A stretch of 35,370 nt of DNA, taken from assembly GCA_026709225.1 (NCBI GenBank), contig JAPOTJ010000037.1:1-35370 (forward strand), written 5' to 3'. Position 1 is the first letter of the stretch; the number at the start of each line of letters is the position of its first letter. The notes beneath the pieces are model-generated. The model did no database searches. It was not told where the DNA came from and saw nothing but the letters and a program-made list of their open reading frames with translations. Shown one piece after another: positions 15,901 to 24,592 of this stretch. The translations under genes and the position numbers were made by a program. This stretch comes from Gammaproteobacteria bacterium. GTDB taxonomy: Bacteria; Pseudomonadota; Gammaproteobacteria; Pseudomonadales; Azotimanducaceae.

Positions 15901-16890
15901 ATGTCTGGCAGCCAAGTATCATTGTTCACGGACATGGAGCGTCCCCCGCAATTTGACCGTATCCTCCAAGGTGACGCGAGGCAGGAGCTCGAAGCGCTTC
16001 CCGACGCTTGCATTGATCTGAGCTTCTGGTCTCCGCCATATTTTGTTGGCAAGTCCTATGAGAAAAACTTGTCCTTTGACGGATGGCGGGAGCTCTTGCA
16101 AGACGTCATCAAGGCGCATCATCGAATCCTGAAGCCCGGCGGATTTCTCGTCATCAATATCGGCGACATCTTGTGCTTTCCCGATCCGGACATGCCGAGA
16201 TTCCAAGCCGACAACCTCCGGCGAAAAACAAATCCGGTGACTCGCGATCAAGTGCTTGAAGCGACGCGTTTGCATCCCAACGCTTCGCGAAAAGAACTCG
16301 GACTCATCTTGGGATGCAGCGAGCAGACGGTTCAGCGTCGTTTGGAGCACAACAATGTTCGCGGCGGCAAGCACCAAAGCGCAACCAAAGTGTTGCTGAC
16401 CGGCTGCATGGTGGCTGACTGGGCTGAGGGCGCGGGCCTCTACCTCTATGATCAACGTGTCTGGCATAAAGATCCATGCTGGGCCAATAGCCGATGGCAC
16501 TCGAACAGCTATCGCGCCGTAGACGAGTTCGAACACGTCTACATCTTCTGGCGACCAGGCATCGTCGAGTACGACCGCCAGCGCCTGACCGATAGGGAAT
16601 GGTCAGATTGGGGTTCGAGAGGCGTGTGGCGGATACGCTCTGTGAGCAGGAACCAACGCCACGAGGCCGAGTTCCCAGAGGAGCTTGCGGCGCGCGTGAT
16701 TCGACTTTATTCACCTGAGCGCGGAGTCGTACTCGATCCGTTTGTCGGGAGTGGCACCACCACCGCAGTCGCCAAGCGATTGAACAGGCACTGGCTCGGT
16801 ATTGAATACGATCCGGGCTACGCTGAAATTGCTGCCGTGCGAACAACCATGTACTTACACGCTGAGAAATGCATACGTGAATGCGGCTGA
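15901..16890 (+). CDS. SPPY-motif DNA methyltransferase with internal helix-turn-helix insert
   Basis: A 329-residue site-specific methyltransferase of the beta arrangement, with catalytic motif IV before the SAM-binding motif I. Motif IV is SPPY (44-47), which usually marks N4-cytosine methylation though some N6-adenine enzymes share it. Motif I is DPFVGSGTT (about 279-287). Between them, residues about 115-160 (TRDQVLEATRLHPNASRKEL through QTVQRRLEHN) look like a helix-turn-helix, perhaps part of target recognition. It overlaps the next gene by 14 bases and belongs to the four-gene restriction cluster. Specificity is not readable from sequence. Confidence 0.85.
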   Translation: MSGSQVSLFTDMERPPQFDRILQGDARQELEALPDACIDLSFWSPPYFVGKSYEKNLSFDGWRELLQDVIKAHHRILKPGGFLVINIGDILCFPDPDMPRFQADNLRRKTNPVTRDQVLEATRLHPNASRKELGLILGCSEQTVQRRLEHNNVRGGKHQSATKVLLTGCMVADWAEGAGLYLYDQRVWHKDPCWANSRWHSNSYRAVDEFEHVYIFWRPGIVEYDRQRLTDREWSDWGSRGVWRIRSVSRNQRHEAEFPEELAARVIRLYSPERGVVLDPFVGSGTTTAVAKRLNRHWLGIEYDPGYAEIAAVRTTMYLHAEKCIRECG

Positions 16891-17752
16891 AAAAGTCGGC
16901 GATGTTCCGCCCTTTGTCCGAGAGGCCCGACCCATCATAAAGTGGGCCGGGGGAAAGAGTCAGTTGCTTGGTGAACTGCGTTCGGCGATGCCCTCGCGCT
17001 ACAACAAGTACATTGAGCCGTTCGTTGGAGGTGGCGCGTTGTTCTTTGCTTTGGCACCTAGCCGGGCAATCCTAGGTGACTCCAATCCCGAGCTCGTCAA
17101 CTTATATCGAGTGGTGAGAGACTCGCCGCAGCGAGTGACGAAACTGCTCAGCACATTCAAGAATGCCAAAGATGCCTTCTACGAGATTCGTAGCCAGAAG
17201 TTCGAGGAACTTGAACCCGACTATGCAGCCGCTCGCATGATTTACCTGAATCGCACATGCTTCAATGGCTTGTATCGCGTCAATCGCAAAGGACAGTTCA
17301 ATGTGCCGTTCGGGAACTATCGGCAGCCGAGCTTGTATAGGTCCGGAGAACTTGAAACGGCTTCAAAGTTGCTTCAAGGCACAGAGGTGATTTTGGCTGA
17401 CTACAAGGTCGTTCTCGAATCCTACGCCTCTGCTGGCGATTTCATTTTTCTTGACCCGCCATACCTGCCTGTTTCAAAGTATGCGGATTTCAAAAGATAC
17501 ACCAAAGAACAATTCAGCGATGAAGATCACATTGAACTTTCGCAGGAAGTTGACCGCCTCTCTTCAATTGGGTGCCATGTTGTCTTGACGAATTCTAACC
17601 ATCCACTTGTGCATCAGCTGTATTCTCGCTACCAGATATCCATCCACCAGACGCGGCGGCACATCAGCGCCAAGCCACAAACAAGGGTCGGTGAAGATGT
17701 CATCGTGGTGGCGACCAACAGGACAGCCTCGCCGTGCAAGCCCCAAGCTTGA
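16877..17752 (+). CDS. Dam-type DNA adenine methyltransferase (D12 class)
   Basis: The 291-residue enzyme has the alpha/D12 order: KWAGGKSQLL (22-31) for SAM binding, EPFVGGGALFF, then the NRTCFNGLYRVNRKGQFNVP block known from Dam and DpnII-type enzymes, and catalytic DPPY (193-196). Enzymes with this block commonly methylate adenine in GATC; that specificity is inference here. The frame is open to 16802, but GTG 16877, with GAG eleven bases upstream, gives the family N-terminus and a 14-base overlap with the upstream gene. The 3' end overlaps the next methyltransferase by 19 bases. Confidence 0.88.
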   Translation: MNAAEKVGDVPPFVREARPIIKWAGGKSQLLGELRSAMPSRYNKYIEPFVGGGALFFALAPSRAILGDSNPELVNLYRVVRDSPQRVTKLLSTFKNAKDAFYEIRSQKFEELEPDYAAARMIYLNRTCFNGLYRVNRKGQFNVPFGNYRQPSLYRSGELETASKLLQGTEVILADYKVVLESYASAGDFIFLDPPYLPVSKYADFKRYTKEQFSDEDHIELSQEVDRLSSIGCHVVLTNSNHPLVHQLYSRYQISIHQTRRHISAKPQTRVGEDVIVVATNRTASPCKPQA

Positions 17753-18783
17753 CTCAAGATAGCGACGACGCTAGAAAATATCCTCCAACCCGTTTCATGG
17801 GTTCAAAGGAGAAACTTCTGCCGCATATCAAACAAGTCGCGCAAGCGCTTGAGTTTCACTCTGTTGGAGACCTTTTTTCTGGCTCTGGTGTCGTCGCCTA
17901 TCTATTCAAATCTATGGGCAAGCAGGTCTTCGCCAACGATCATATGGCGATGAGTGCCGCGTTCGCCAAAGCAATGATCGAAAACAGCACTCGGACGCTC
18001 GATGAAAAAGACTTAAATCAGCTATTGGGCGGCAACTCACAGGCGAACAGTTTTGTGCAGGAGACATTCAGGGGTTTGTATTTCTCGCAGGAAGAGAACC
18101 AGCTCATCGACTGCGTGCGTGCCAACATCAAGATCATTAGAAATCCACATAAGCGCGCAATTGCAATGTCAGCGCTCATCCGCGCGTGCATCAAGAAAAG
18201 GGCGCGAGGCGTATTCTCTTATACGGGGAATCGATACGACGACGGCCGGCAGGACTTGAGGCTCACGCTCGAAGAGCAGATACGCAATGCTGCCAAGCTC
18301 ATCAATCAAGCTGTTTTTGACAATGGTCAATCGAACAGGTCGCGTTGCGGGGACGCCATGACATGGCGGATTCAGCCCGACCTCGTCTATCTCGATCCGC
18401 CCTACTACAGCCCACTGTCCGACAACGAATATGTGCGCCGTTATCATTTTGTGGAGGGGCTCGCGAGGGATTGGGAGGGCGTCGATATCCAGTGGCACAC
18501 CAAGACTCGAAAATTCAAGAGCTATGACACGCCGTTTCGCAATCAGCATCGCGCACTTAAGGCGTTTGATGTGTTGTTTGGACGCATGTCGTCGAGCATT
18601 GTTCTCCTTTCCTATTCCTCCAACTCTCTGCCCACGCGAGACCAGCTCGCGAGCCTCTTGGCCGAGCATAAGAAGTGCGTCGAGGTTGTGGAAATTGACC
18701 ATCGCTATTCATTTGCCAATCAAGGGCACAAGAAAGACAGCATTCGAAATGGCGTCAAGGAATACCTGTTTGTCGGATATTGA
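17734..18783 (+). CDS. Second D12-class DNA adenine methyltransferase
   Basis: This 349-residue protein has RFMGSKEKLL (20-29), DLFSGSG (46-52) and catalytic DPPYYSPLSD starting at residue 221, the D12 adenine methyltransferase arrangement. It is clearly distinct from the Dam-like neighbour: the block between the motifs (RACIKKRARGVFSYTGNRYD) and the tail (KKDSIRNGVKEYLFVGY) differ. In type IIS systems with asymmetric sites, two methyltransferases often protect one strand each, which would explain the pair. GTG 17734 starts inside the previous gene; the stop is three bases before the nuclease ATG. An alternative start may exist slightly downstream. Confidence 0.83.
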   Translation: MQAPSLTQDSDDARKYPPTRFMGSKEKLLPHIKQVAQALEFHSVGDLFSGSGVVAYLFKSMGKQVFANDHMAMSAAFAKAMIENSTRTLDEKDLNQLLGGNSQANSFVQETFRGLYFSQEENQLIDCVRANIKIIRNPHKRAIAMSALIRACIKKRARGVFSYTGNRYDDGRQDLRLTLEEQIRNAAKLINQAVFDNGQSNRSRCGDAMTWRIQPDLVYLDPPYYSPLSDNEYVRRYHFVEGLARDWEGVDIQWHTKTRKFKSYDTPFRNQHRALKAFDVLFGRMSSSIVLLSYSSNSLPTRDQLASLLAEHKKCVEVVEIDHRYSFANQGHKKDSIRNGVKEYLFVGY

Positions 18784-18786
18784 CGC

Positions 18787-20535
18787 ATGCTCTGGCACAT
18801 AGGCAACACAACGGTCAGAACGCCGTATCGACTGAGGGATGCGCTGCTGCGTCTGCAAGGTTCGGAGTTCAATGGCAATCTCGTAGGGCGCGACCAAGAA
18901 CATGCGTTCGCGTTGCATTTGGATCAGTCGGGCGTCTTGTCGGCGCCACGGGCCGATGCAGGCGTAGACGCCTCCGACTTGGGACGGAAATGGCGTTCTG
19001 CGCTCAGCCAACTCGGCCTCATCACGCCAGCGCTCACGACGAGACTAAAGAGCGGTCAACAGGACTCTCATTTGACTCGAATGATGGAGGGACTCGATCT
19101 TCCCTACCAAAGCCCCTTTGAGATCACAAGTAGTGGTGCGAATTTGGCGGGGAGCGAATCCCTTGCCGCTCAGCAGGAATGCTTCCTTCGTGCCTTGGTC
19201 GCCTATCAAATCCCATCCATACTCGAACCGCGGTATCGAGAAACGGACACCTTTTCTCCGTTGCTTCACTCGATCGAAGTCTTGAGAGCGGTTGAGAAGA
19301 GATACGAGATTCCCGCAGTCACCTCAGACGAATTTGCGCTCTTTCTTCAGACTTCCACGCCTTCGGACGGGGCAGAGAGCATCGCGGAGCAGGTCGGTGA
19401 ATTTCGTCGTCGATGCGAGGGGGGTGCGCAGCAGCGAAAAGCGGCACTCGAAAGCCTCGAATCATCTGTAGCGAATGACAACAAGGTCGCGGTCGGCACG
19501 CTCTACGACTATGCCGACCTGTCTGTGAGATACCTGAAGGCAACTGGCTTATTCCTTTCGCACAAGCGGGGCGGTGTGCGACTCAACCCTTCGAAGCGTC
19601 TGATGTGCGATCTCTTGCTTCAAGAGCCTGAGGTCCGTCTTGAAGATCGCGAATATCTGCACAGGCTGTGGCACGGGGCGGAGCTACCGACCGACAACGC
19701 ATCTACTTCTTTTCAGGTGCTGTCAGACCTGAGGAATCAGCTTCGCGAGCAAGGCGTTGAGATTCCCGAGCCGGTCACAGACATTGATGCGCAAGGCTTG
19801 GCGACACAAAGGCATGACTTGGAAGGCAGGCTAAGCCGACTTCGGGAAGAAGCCTATGCCAGCTCCCAAGCGCAGAAGTTCAAAGAAATCGGCGCATGGA
19901 TGGAGTCAATTCGCACCGGCCGGAGCGTGCGGCTAGATGACGAAACCACGCTTTCTGTTCCCAGAGGTGAGCGGCCCGCATATCTTGAGTGGATCCTTTG
20001 GAGGGCCTTTCTGGCAATTGATAGCTTGGTGAACGCGCCGTGGGATGCCCGTCGGTTTGAAGTCGATCAGGATTTTCTGCCGGTACATTGCGCGCCCGGC
20101 GGCGGCCCGGACATGCAATTCGAATTTGATGAGTATGTCGTAGTTGTTGAGGTCACGCTCACCTCGTCATCCCGTCAGGAAGCTGCGGAAGGAGAGCCTG
20201 TGCGAAGACATGTGGCCGACGTGATGCAGAAAACAGACAAGGAGGTCTTCGGCCTGTTCGTGGCCGTGCAGATCGACAGCAATACAGCCCACACGTTCCG
20301 GCTTGGCGACTGGTATCTGCAGGACGACAGAAAAATGTCACTGCAAATCGTACCCATGATGCTGGAGGATTTTCGTGATTTCTTTTTATCCGGCGAGAGC
20401 CGTCCCGATGAGATGGTGCAGCTTCTCAAAGAAATGCTGCTCAGGTGCAGGGTCCACGCCAATGAGGAAGCTCCGGCTTGGAAAGCGACCATCCGTTCAA
20501 TAGTGGACCGGTATGCGCGTCACCGCAACGCGTAA
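18787..20535 (+). CDS. AlwI/BstNBI-family type IIS restriction endonuclease
   Basis: The 582-residue protein matches the AlwI/BstNBI/PleI/MlyI family. RYLKATGLFLSHK followed by LNPSK corresponds to RYFRYTGLFVARG..LNPEK of N.BstNBI as I recall it. The catalytic block GGPDMQF (Asp442), VVEVTLTSS (Glu455) and EGEPVRRH (Glu468) keeps the 13 and 13 residue spacing of that family's PD-(D/E)XK site. Known members cut near GAGTC or GGATC; which applies here cannot be told. Start ATG 18787 lies three bases after the upstream stop. Its last 16 bases overlap, tail to tail, with dctM. All catalytic residues are intact, so the enzyme is probably active. Confidence 0.87.
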   Translation: MLWHIGNTTVRTPYRLRDALLRLQGSEFNGNLVGRDQEHAFALHLDQSGVLSAPRADAGVDASDLGRKWRSALSQLGLITPALTTRLKSGQQDSHLTRMMEGLDLPYQSPFEITSSGANLAGSESLAAQQECFLRALVAYQIPSILEPRYRETDTFSPLLHSIEVLRAVEKRYEIPAVTSDEFALFLQTSTPSDGAESIAEQVGEFRRRCEGGAQQRKAALESLESSVANDNKVAVGTLYDYADLSVRYLKATGLFLSHKRGGVRLNPSKRLMCDLLLQEPEVRLEDREYLHRLWHGAELPTDNASTSFQVLSDLRNQLREQGVEIPEPVTDIDAQGLATQRHDLEGRLSRLREEAYASSQAQKFKEIGAWMESIRTGRSVRLDDETTLSVPRGERPAYLEWILWRAFLAIDSLVNAPWDARRFEVDQDFLPVHCAPGGGPDMQFEFDEYVVVVEVTLTSSSRQEAAEGEPVRRHVADVMQKTDKEVFGLFVAVQIDSNTAHTFRLGDWYLQDDRKMSLQIVPMMLEDFRDFFLSGESRPDEMVQLLKEMLLRCRVHANEEAPAWKATIRSIVDRYARHRNA

Positions 20536-21890
20536 GGCAACCAAGTCGCCAGTTCTGGCACGAGCACGAGCAAGCCGAGCATCAATATCTGTAAACCAAT
20601 GAACGGGAGCGCACCTCGATAAATGCTCGGGGTCGTCACCGAAGCCGGCGTGACGCCGCGCAAATAGAAGAGCGAGAAGCCGAAGGGCGGTGTCAAGAAC
20701 GACGTTTGCAGGTTGATCGCAATCATGATGCCAAGCCAAACGGGATCGAAGCCCATCGCGAGCAATACCGGCCCGACAATCGGCACCACAACAAAGGTGA
20801 TCTCGATGAAGTCCAAGATGAAGCCGAGCAGGAAGAGCACGAACATGACGATGATGAGCGCGCCAATCGCGCCGCCCGGCATGTCTTCGAACACGGCGCG
20901 CACTAGTTCGTCACCGCCATAGGCGCGGAACACCAAGGAGAAAATCGACGCGCCGACTAAGATGAAGAACACCATGGCGGTGGTCTTCAGGGTTTCGCGC
21001 GAAGTCTCGCGCAGTGTCGAGAGGTTCAGCCGACCATAGGCGAGCGCGAGCAGGACCGCGCCGAAGGCACCGACGCCCGCCGCTTCGGTGGGGGTCGAAT
21101 AGCCGCCAAGAATGGCGCCAAGCACGGCGACGATCAGCACGAGTGGTGGCGCGAGTCCCAAGGCGAGTTCCTTGGCGCTTGGTCGCTCGCCCATTTGCTC
21201 GACATTGGTCTCCAAGCGCTCAGGTCTCAACCAAGCCGTGATGAGAATAAACGCAAGATAGAAGACGACGAGCAGCAGGCCAGGGATGAGCGCGCCTGCG
21301 AACAGGTCGCCAACGGACACGGTTTGCGGCGCGAAGATGCCCTGTTCGAGCTGCGCTTGGCTGTAGGCGTTCGACAGCACATCGCCCAAAAGCACCAGCA
21401 CAATCGATGGTGGAATGATCTGGCCGAGGGTGCCAGTGGCGGCGATGGTGCCGGTGGCGACGCGGCTGTCGTAGCCAGCTTTGAGCATGGTCGGCAAGGC
21501 GATCAACCCCAAGGTCACGACCGTTGCGCCGACGATGCCCGTGCTCGCCGACATGAGCATGCCGACGAGAATCACTGCGCAGGCGAGGCCGCCGCGCGCG
21601 CCGCTCATCAGCCCGGTGAGACAGGCGAGCAAGCGCTCGGCGATGCGCGTCTTTTCGAGCATCACGCCCATGAATACGAACAGCGGCACAGCGAGCAGCG
21701 TCTGATTGGTGACGATGCCGAAGAGCCTGCCCGGCAGGAAGCCCAAGTCACCGAGGTCGAACACGCCGAAGAGTGCCCCGCCCAAGGCAAATGCCAAGGC
21801 AACGCCGGCGAGCGTCGCCCCCGCTGGATAGCCGAGAATAAGCGCCGCGAAGACGGCGGCGAACATGAAGAGTGGCACGAGTTCAATCAT
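20520..21890 (-). CDS. dctM: TRAP transporter large membrane subunit (DctM)
   Basis: This 456-residue protein has about 12 hydrophobic helices and the DctM-type signatures GYPAGATLAG, TGTLGQIIPPSIVLVLLGD and PTEAAGVGAFGA. It is the Na-coupled transport subunit of TRAP importers, here of the FcbT3-like branch. ATG overlaps the end of dctQ by 8 bases, so Q and M are coupled. The 3' end overlaps the restriction nuclease gene on the opposite strand by 16 bases. The likely binding-protein partner is the DctP at 11485-12579. Confidence 0.93.
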   Translation of the reverse strand: MIELVPLFMFAAVFAALILGYPAGATLAGVALAFALGGALFGVFDLGDLGFLPGRLFGIVTNQTLLAVPLFVFMGVMLEKTRIAERLLACLTGLMSGARGGLACAVILVGMLMSASTGIVGATVVTLGLIALPTMLKAGYDSRVATGTIAATGTLGQIIPPSIVLVLLGDVLSNAYSQAQLEQGIFAPQTVSVGDLFAGALIPGLLLVVFYLAFILITAWLRPERLETNVEQMGERPSAKELALGLAPPLVLIVAVLGAILGGYSTPTEAAGVGAFGAVLLALAYGRLNLSTLRETSRETLKTTAMVFFILVGASIFSLVFRAYGGDELVRAVFEDMPGGAIGALIIVMFVLFLLGFILDFIEITFVVVPIVGPVLLAMGFDPVWLGIMIAINLQTSFLTPPFGFSLFYLRGVTPASVTTPSIYRGALPFIGLQILMLGLLVLVPELATWLPYALR

Positions 21891-22383
21891 CGGATCGAAG
21901 CGCTAATCCGATCTTGATGCACTCGGAGACGATCTGCACAAGGAGCAGTATCGGCATGAGCAGGATCATCGTCTTTAGCAGGAACACAGCCGGGATGCCG
22001 CCGACCTCTGGAGACCCTTCGCGAATTCGCCAGCTTGCCAGCACCCAATCGAAGCTCCAGACAAGCACCGCCACACACATCGGCGCGAGCAGCGCCAGAT
22101 GCCCGATGAGATTGACGAGTTGCTGCCGTCTCGGAGAGAGCTTCGAATAGACGATATCCACGCGAACGTGCCGGTTCTCCTTCAGTGTCCAGGCGGCGCC
22201 CGCCAGAAACACGAGCGCGTTCATGTAGATCACCGACTCCTGCAGGGCGATGGCGCCGATGCCAAAGCCGTAGCGCAGCGTCACCACAACGACTGTTGCG
22301 GCGACCATGGCGGCTGTCAGCCAAGATAGGTTGCGGCCCAGCGCATCCTGAAAATAGTCGATGGCCTCGGCGATGCGCCTCAC
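21883..22383 (-). CDS. dctQ: TRAP transporter small membrane subunit (DctQ)
   Basis: The 166-residue protein has four hydrophobic helices and the DctQ-type features WTLKENRHVRVDIVYSKLS and FLAGAAW. It forms the membrane unit with DctM. The frame is open far upstream inside ubiA, but the GTG at 22383 overlaps the ubiA stop as GTGA and gives the normal DctQ length. This places ubiA, dctQ and dctM in one translationally coupled unit. Confidence 0.88.
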   Translation of the reverse strand: MRRIAEAIDYFQDALGRNLSWLTAAMVAATVVVVTLRYGFGIGAIALQESVIYMNALVFLAGAAWTLKENRHVRVDIVYSKLSPRRQQLVNLIGHLALLAPMCVAVLVWSFDWVLASWRIREGSPEVGGIPAVFLLKTMILLMPILLLVQIVSECIKIGLALRSDD

Positions 22384-23258
22384 AGCGCCGCCTGCCCAGT
22401 GATGACCGCAAGCAGCATGACCGCGCCGACGAAAGCGTTGTGCTTGAAGGCGCGCAGGTAGCCAAGGGATTGACGGTTCGCTTCCTTGCCGAGGGCGAGA
22501 TGCTGATACGCGAACAGCGCTAGCACCGCGGGCAGGCACAGGTAGTAGTGCCAAGGAAAGGCCAGGGTCACGCCAAGCAGCGCGAGGCATGCGAGCACGC
22601 CCGCCTGACACAGCTTGACGAGGCGGGGCGCACCGTCGATGCCATAGCGGGTGGCGAGCGAGCCGACGCCAATCGCTTGATCGTCGGGCAGGTCTTGCAG
22701 CGCATAGAAGGTGTCGTAGGCGAGAATCCACAGGAAATTCGCCGCGAACAGGATGAGCGCTGCTTGTGAAATCCCTCCCGAGACTTCAACCGAAGCCACC
22801 AGAATGCCCCAGCTAAACGCCACGCCGAGCACGAGTTGAGGCGCATTGGTCACGCGCTTCGCGAAGGGGTAGGCAATGATCAGTGGCACCGCGAGCACCG
22901 CGGTGAGCGCGGCGGCTGGCGTCAGCAGAAGGAGCAGGCTCGCGCTAAGCGCCATCAAACATGCAAACAGCGTCAAGGCTTCGGTCTTGGAGATGCGCGC
23001 CTCAGCGAGTGGACGGCGCTTGGTGCGCACGACCAAGGCATCGAACTTGATATCGGCAATGTCGTTGATGACGCAGCCGGCCGAGCGCGTCAGCCACACG
23101 CCGAGCGTGAAGACCGCCACCGTTTTTGCGTCAGGCCAGCCGGGCGCGCTGACGACGAGGGAGGCCAAGGTCGGAAACAGCAGCAGCAGCCACCCGACCG
23201 GCGTTTGCTGACGAGTGAGGTCGGCATAGTTGCTGAAACGAACAGCGAGGCTCGTCAT
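22380..23258 (-). CDS. ubiA: 4-hydroxybenzoate polyprenyltransferase
   Basis: This 292-residue integral membrane enzyme attaches the polyprenyl tail to 4-hydroxybenzoate in ubiquinone biosynthesis. The first aspartate motif is NDIADIKFD (65-73) and the second is DLPDD within [18 protein letters not shown]; both bind Mg-diphosphate. Multiple transmembrane helices and the length fit UbiA. No ubiC (chorismate lyase) is next to it. It is divergent from the rubredoxin gene and overlaps dctQ downstream by 4 bases. Confidence 0.93.
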   Translation of the reverse strand: MTSLAVRFSNYADLTRQQTPVGWLLLLFPTLASLVVSAPGWPDAKTVAVFTLGVWLTRSAGCVINDIADIKFDALVVRTKRRPLAEARISKTEALTLFACLMALSASLLLLLTPAAALTAVLAVPLIIAYPFAKRVTNAPQLVLGVAFSWGILVASVEVSGGISQAALILFAANFLWILAYDTFYALQDLPDDQAIGVGSLATRYGIDGAPRLVKLCQAGVLACLALLGVTLAFPWHYYLCLPAVLALFAYQHLALGKEANRQSLGYLRAFKHNAFVGAVMLLAVITGQAAL

Positions 23259-23273
23259 TTTGGCCGTATCACT

Positions 23274-23301
23274 TTGAGGAGAGGCGAAAATTGTTTATTC
23301 T
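23274..23301 (+). promoter_or_regulatory. Candidate promoter for rubredoxin
   Basis: TTGAGG (23274-23279) and TATTCT (23296-23301) are 16 bases apart, 34 bases before the ATG. Each matches 4 of 6 consensus bases. AGGAAAAGAG just before ATG 23336 is a strong ribosome binding site. Confidence 0.35.
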
Positions 23302-23335
23302 GTACCACCTTCACACACCTCAGGAAAAGAGCTCA

Positions 23336-23503
23336 ATGCGAAAGTGGCAGTGCATCGTCTGTGGCTGGATCTATGACGAAGCGGAAGGCTATGAAGATGA
23401 GGGTTTTCCTCCGGGCACACGTTGGGAAGACATCCCCGAAGATTTCGTGTGCCCGGAATGCGGCGTTGCCAAGGTCGATTTTGAAATGATCGAAGTTGGC
23501 TAG
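23336..23503 (+). CDS. rubA: Rubredoxin
   Basis: This 55-residue one-iron electron carrier has the two metal-binding knuckles CIVCGW and CPECGVAK, with the conserved [15 protein letters not shown] between them. The frame extends 45 bases upstream, but ATG 23336 has AGGAAAAGAG before it and gives the exact family length. Rubredoxins serve AlkB-type hydroxylases or oxygen/peroxide reduction; no rubredoxin reductase or AlkB is in this window. It diverges from ubiA and its stop overlaps the end of fba by 4 bases. Confidence 0.95.
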   Translation: MRKWQCIVCGWIYDEAEGYEDEGFPPGTRWEDIPEDFVCPECGVAKVDFEMIEVG

Positions 23504-24564
23504 TGAACTATAGGTGCGAGCTTGCCGGACGCGTACATGTCGCTGTACTTCTCAAGTGAGCGCGGCTGAATCTTCGAGGCCTGACCCGCGCATCCAAAGG
23601 CGACGAGCCGGTCCTTGACGATCTCCTTCATGGCGGCAAGTTGTTTGCCGAGATACTTCCTCGGGTCGAACTCGCGCGGGTTGGTCGCCAAGAACTCGCG
23701 CGTTGCGGCGGTCGCGGCGAGGCGCAGGTCGGTATCGATGTTGACCTTGCGCACGCCGTGGCGGATGCCCTCTTGGATTTCTTCCACGGGCACGCCGTAG
23801 GTCTCTGGGATGTCGCCGCCGTAGCGGTTGATCTTCGTAAGCAAATCCTGAGGCACAGAGGAACTGCCGTGCATCACGAGATGCGTATTCGGTATGCGCG
23901 CATGAATGTCGCGAACGCGGTCAATGGCCAGAATGTCGCCGGTCGGCGGACGGCTGAACTTGTATGCGCCGTGCGAGGTGCCGATGGCGATGGCGAGCGC
24001 ATCGACGTTCGTGTGCGCGACGAAGTCGGCTGCTTGTTCCGGGTCGGTCAGCAGCATGTCGTGGCTGAGCGTGCCTTCGGCACCGACGCCGTCCTCTTCT
24101 CCGGCTTCGCCGGTCTCCAAGGATCCGAGGCAGCCGAGCTCACCTTCCACCGACACGCCGCAGGCGTGCGCCATATCGACCGCGCGCTTTGTGACATCCA
24201 CATTGTATTCGTAGCTTGCAGGCGTCTTTTGATCTTCCATCAGCGAACCATCCATCATCACCGAGCTAAAACCGAGTTGAATCGAGCGCTGGCAGACGGC
24301 GGGACTTGCGCCGTGGTCTTGATGCATCACTAGCGGAATATGCGGGAACTCCTCGACGGACGCGAGGATCAAATGCCGAAGAAAGTTCGGGCCTGCGTAC
24401 TTCCTTGCGCCGGCAGATGCTTGCACGATGACCGGACTGTCAAGTTCATCGGCACCTTCCATGATGGCGCGCATCTGTTCGAGATTGTTGACGTTGAATG
24501 CTGGTACGCCGTAGTCGTTTTCGGCAGCGTGATCGAGCAATTGACGCAAGCTAATGACAGCCAT
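23500..24564 (-). CDS. fba: Class II fructose-bisphosphate aldolase (Calvin-type subgroup)
   Basis: This 354-residue zinc aldolase splits fructose 1,6-bisphosphate in glycolysis and forms it in gluconeogenesis or the Calvin cycle. VMHQDHGAS (80-87) supplies a zinc ligand and catalytic Asp; [17 protein letters not shown] and MHGSSSVP follow in class II order; KVNIDTDLR binds phosphate. The 354-residue length and inserts match the subgroup named for Calvin-cycle operons, which also occurs in many non-autotrophic gammaproteobacteria. No RuBisCO or phosphoribulokinase is present here. It lies 28 bases after pgk. Confidence 0.94.
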   Translation of the reverse strand: MAVISLRQLLDHAAENDYGVPAFNVNNLEQMRAIMEGADELDSPVIVQASAGARKYAGPNFLRHLILASVEEFPHIPLVMHQDHGASPAVCQRSIQLGFSSVMMDGSLMEDQKTPASYEYNVDVTKRAVDMAHACGVSVEGELGCLGSLETGEAGEEDGVGAEGTLSHDMLLTDPEQAADFVAHTNVDALAIAIGTSHGAYKFSRPPTGDILAIDRVRDIHARIPNTHLVMHGSSSVPQDLLTKINRYGGDIPETYGVPVEEIQEGIRHGVRKVNIDTDLRLAATAATREFLATNPREFDPRKYLGKQLAAMKEIVKDRLVAFGCAGQASKIQPRSLEKYSDMYASGKLAPIVH

Positions 24565-24592
24565 GAAGGGTTACCTCAGAAATAGAAGTGAA

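Noticed and set aside
15901-20535. BREX, DISARM or other multi-gene defence system
   Set aside because: There is no PglZ, helicase or phospholipase-type gene; the content is methyltransferases plus one PD-(D/E)XK nuclease.
21195-21917. A 240-codon plus-strand frame antisense to dctM, rich in His, Glu and Gln
   Set aside because: This composition is what the reverse of a hydrophobic membrane protein gene gives; no motif is present.
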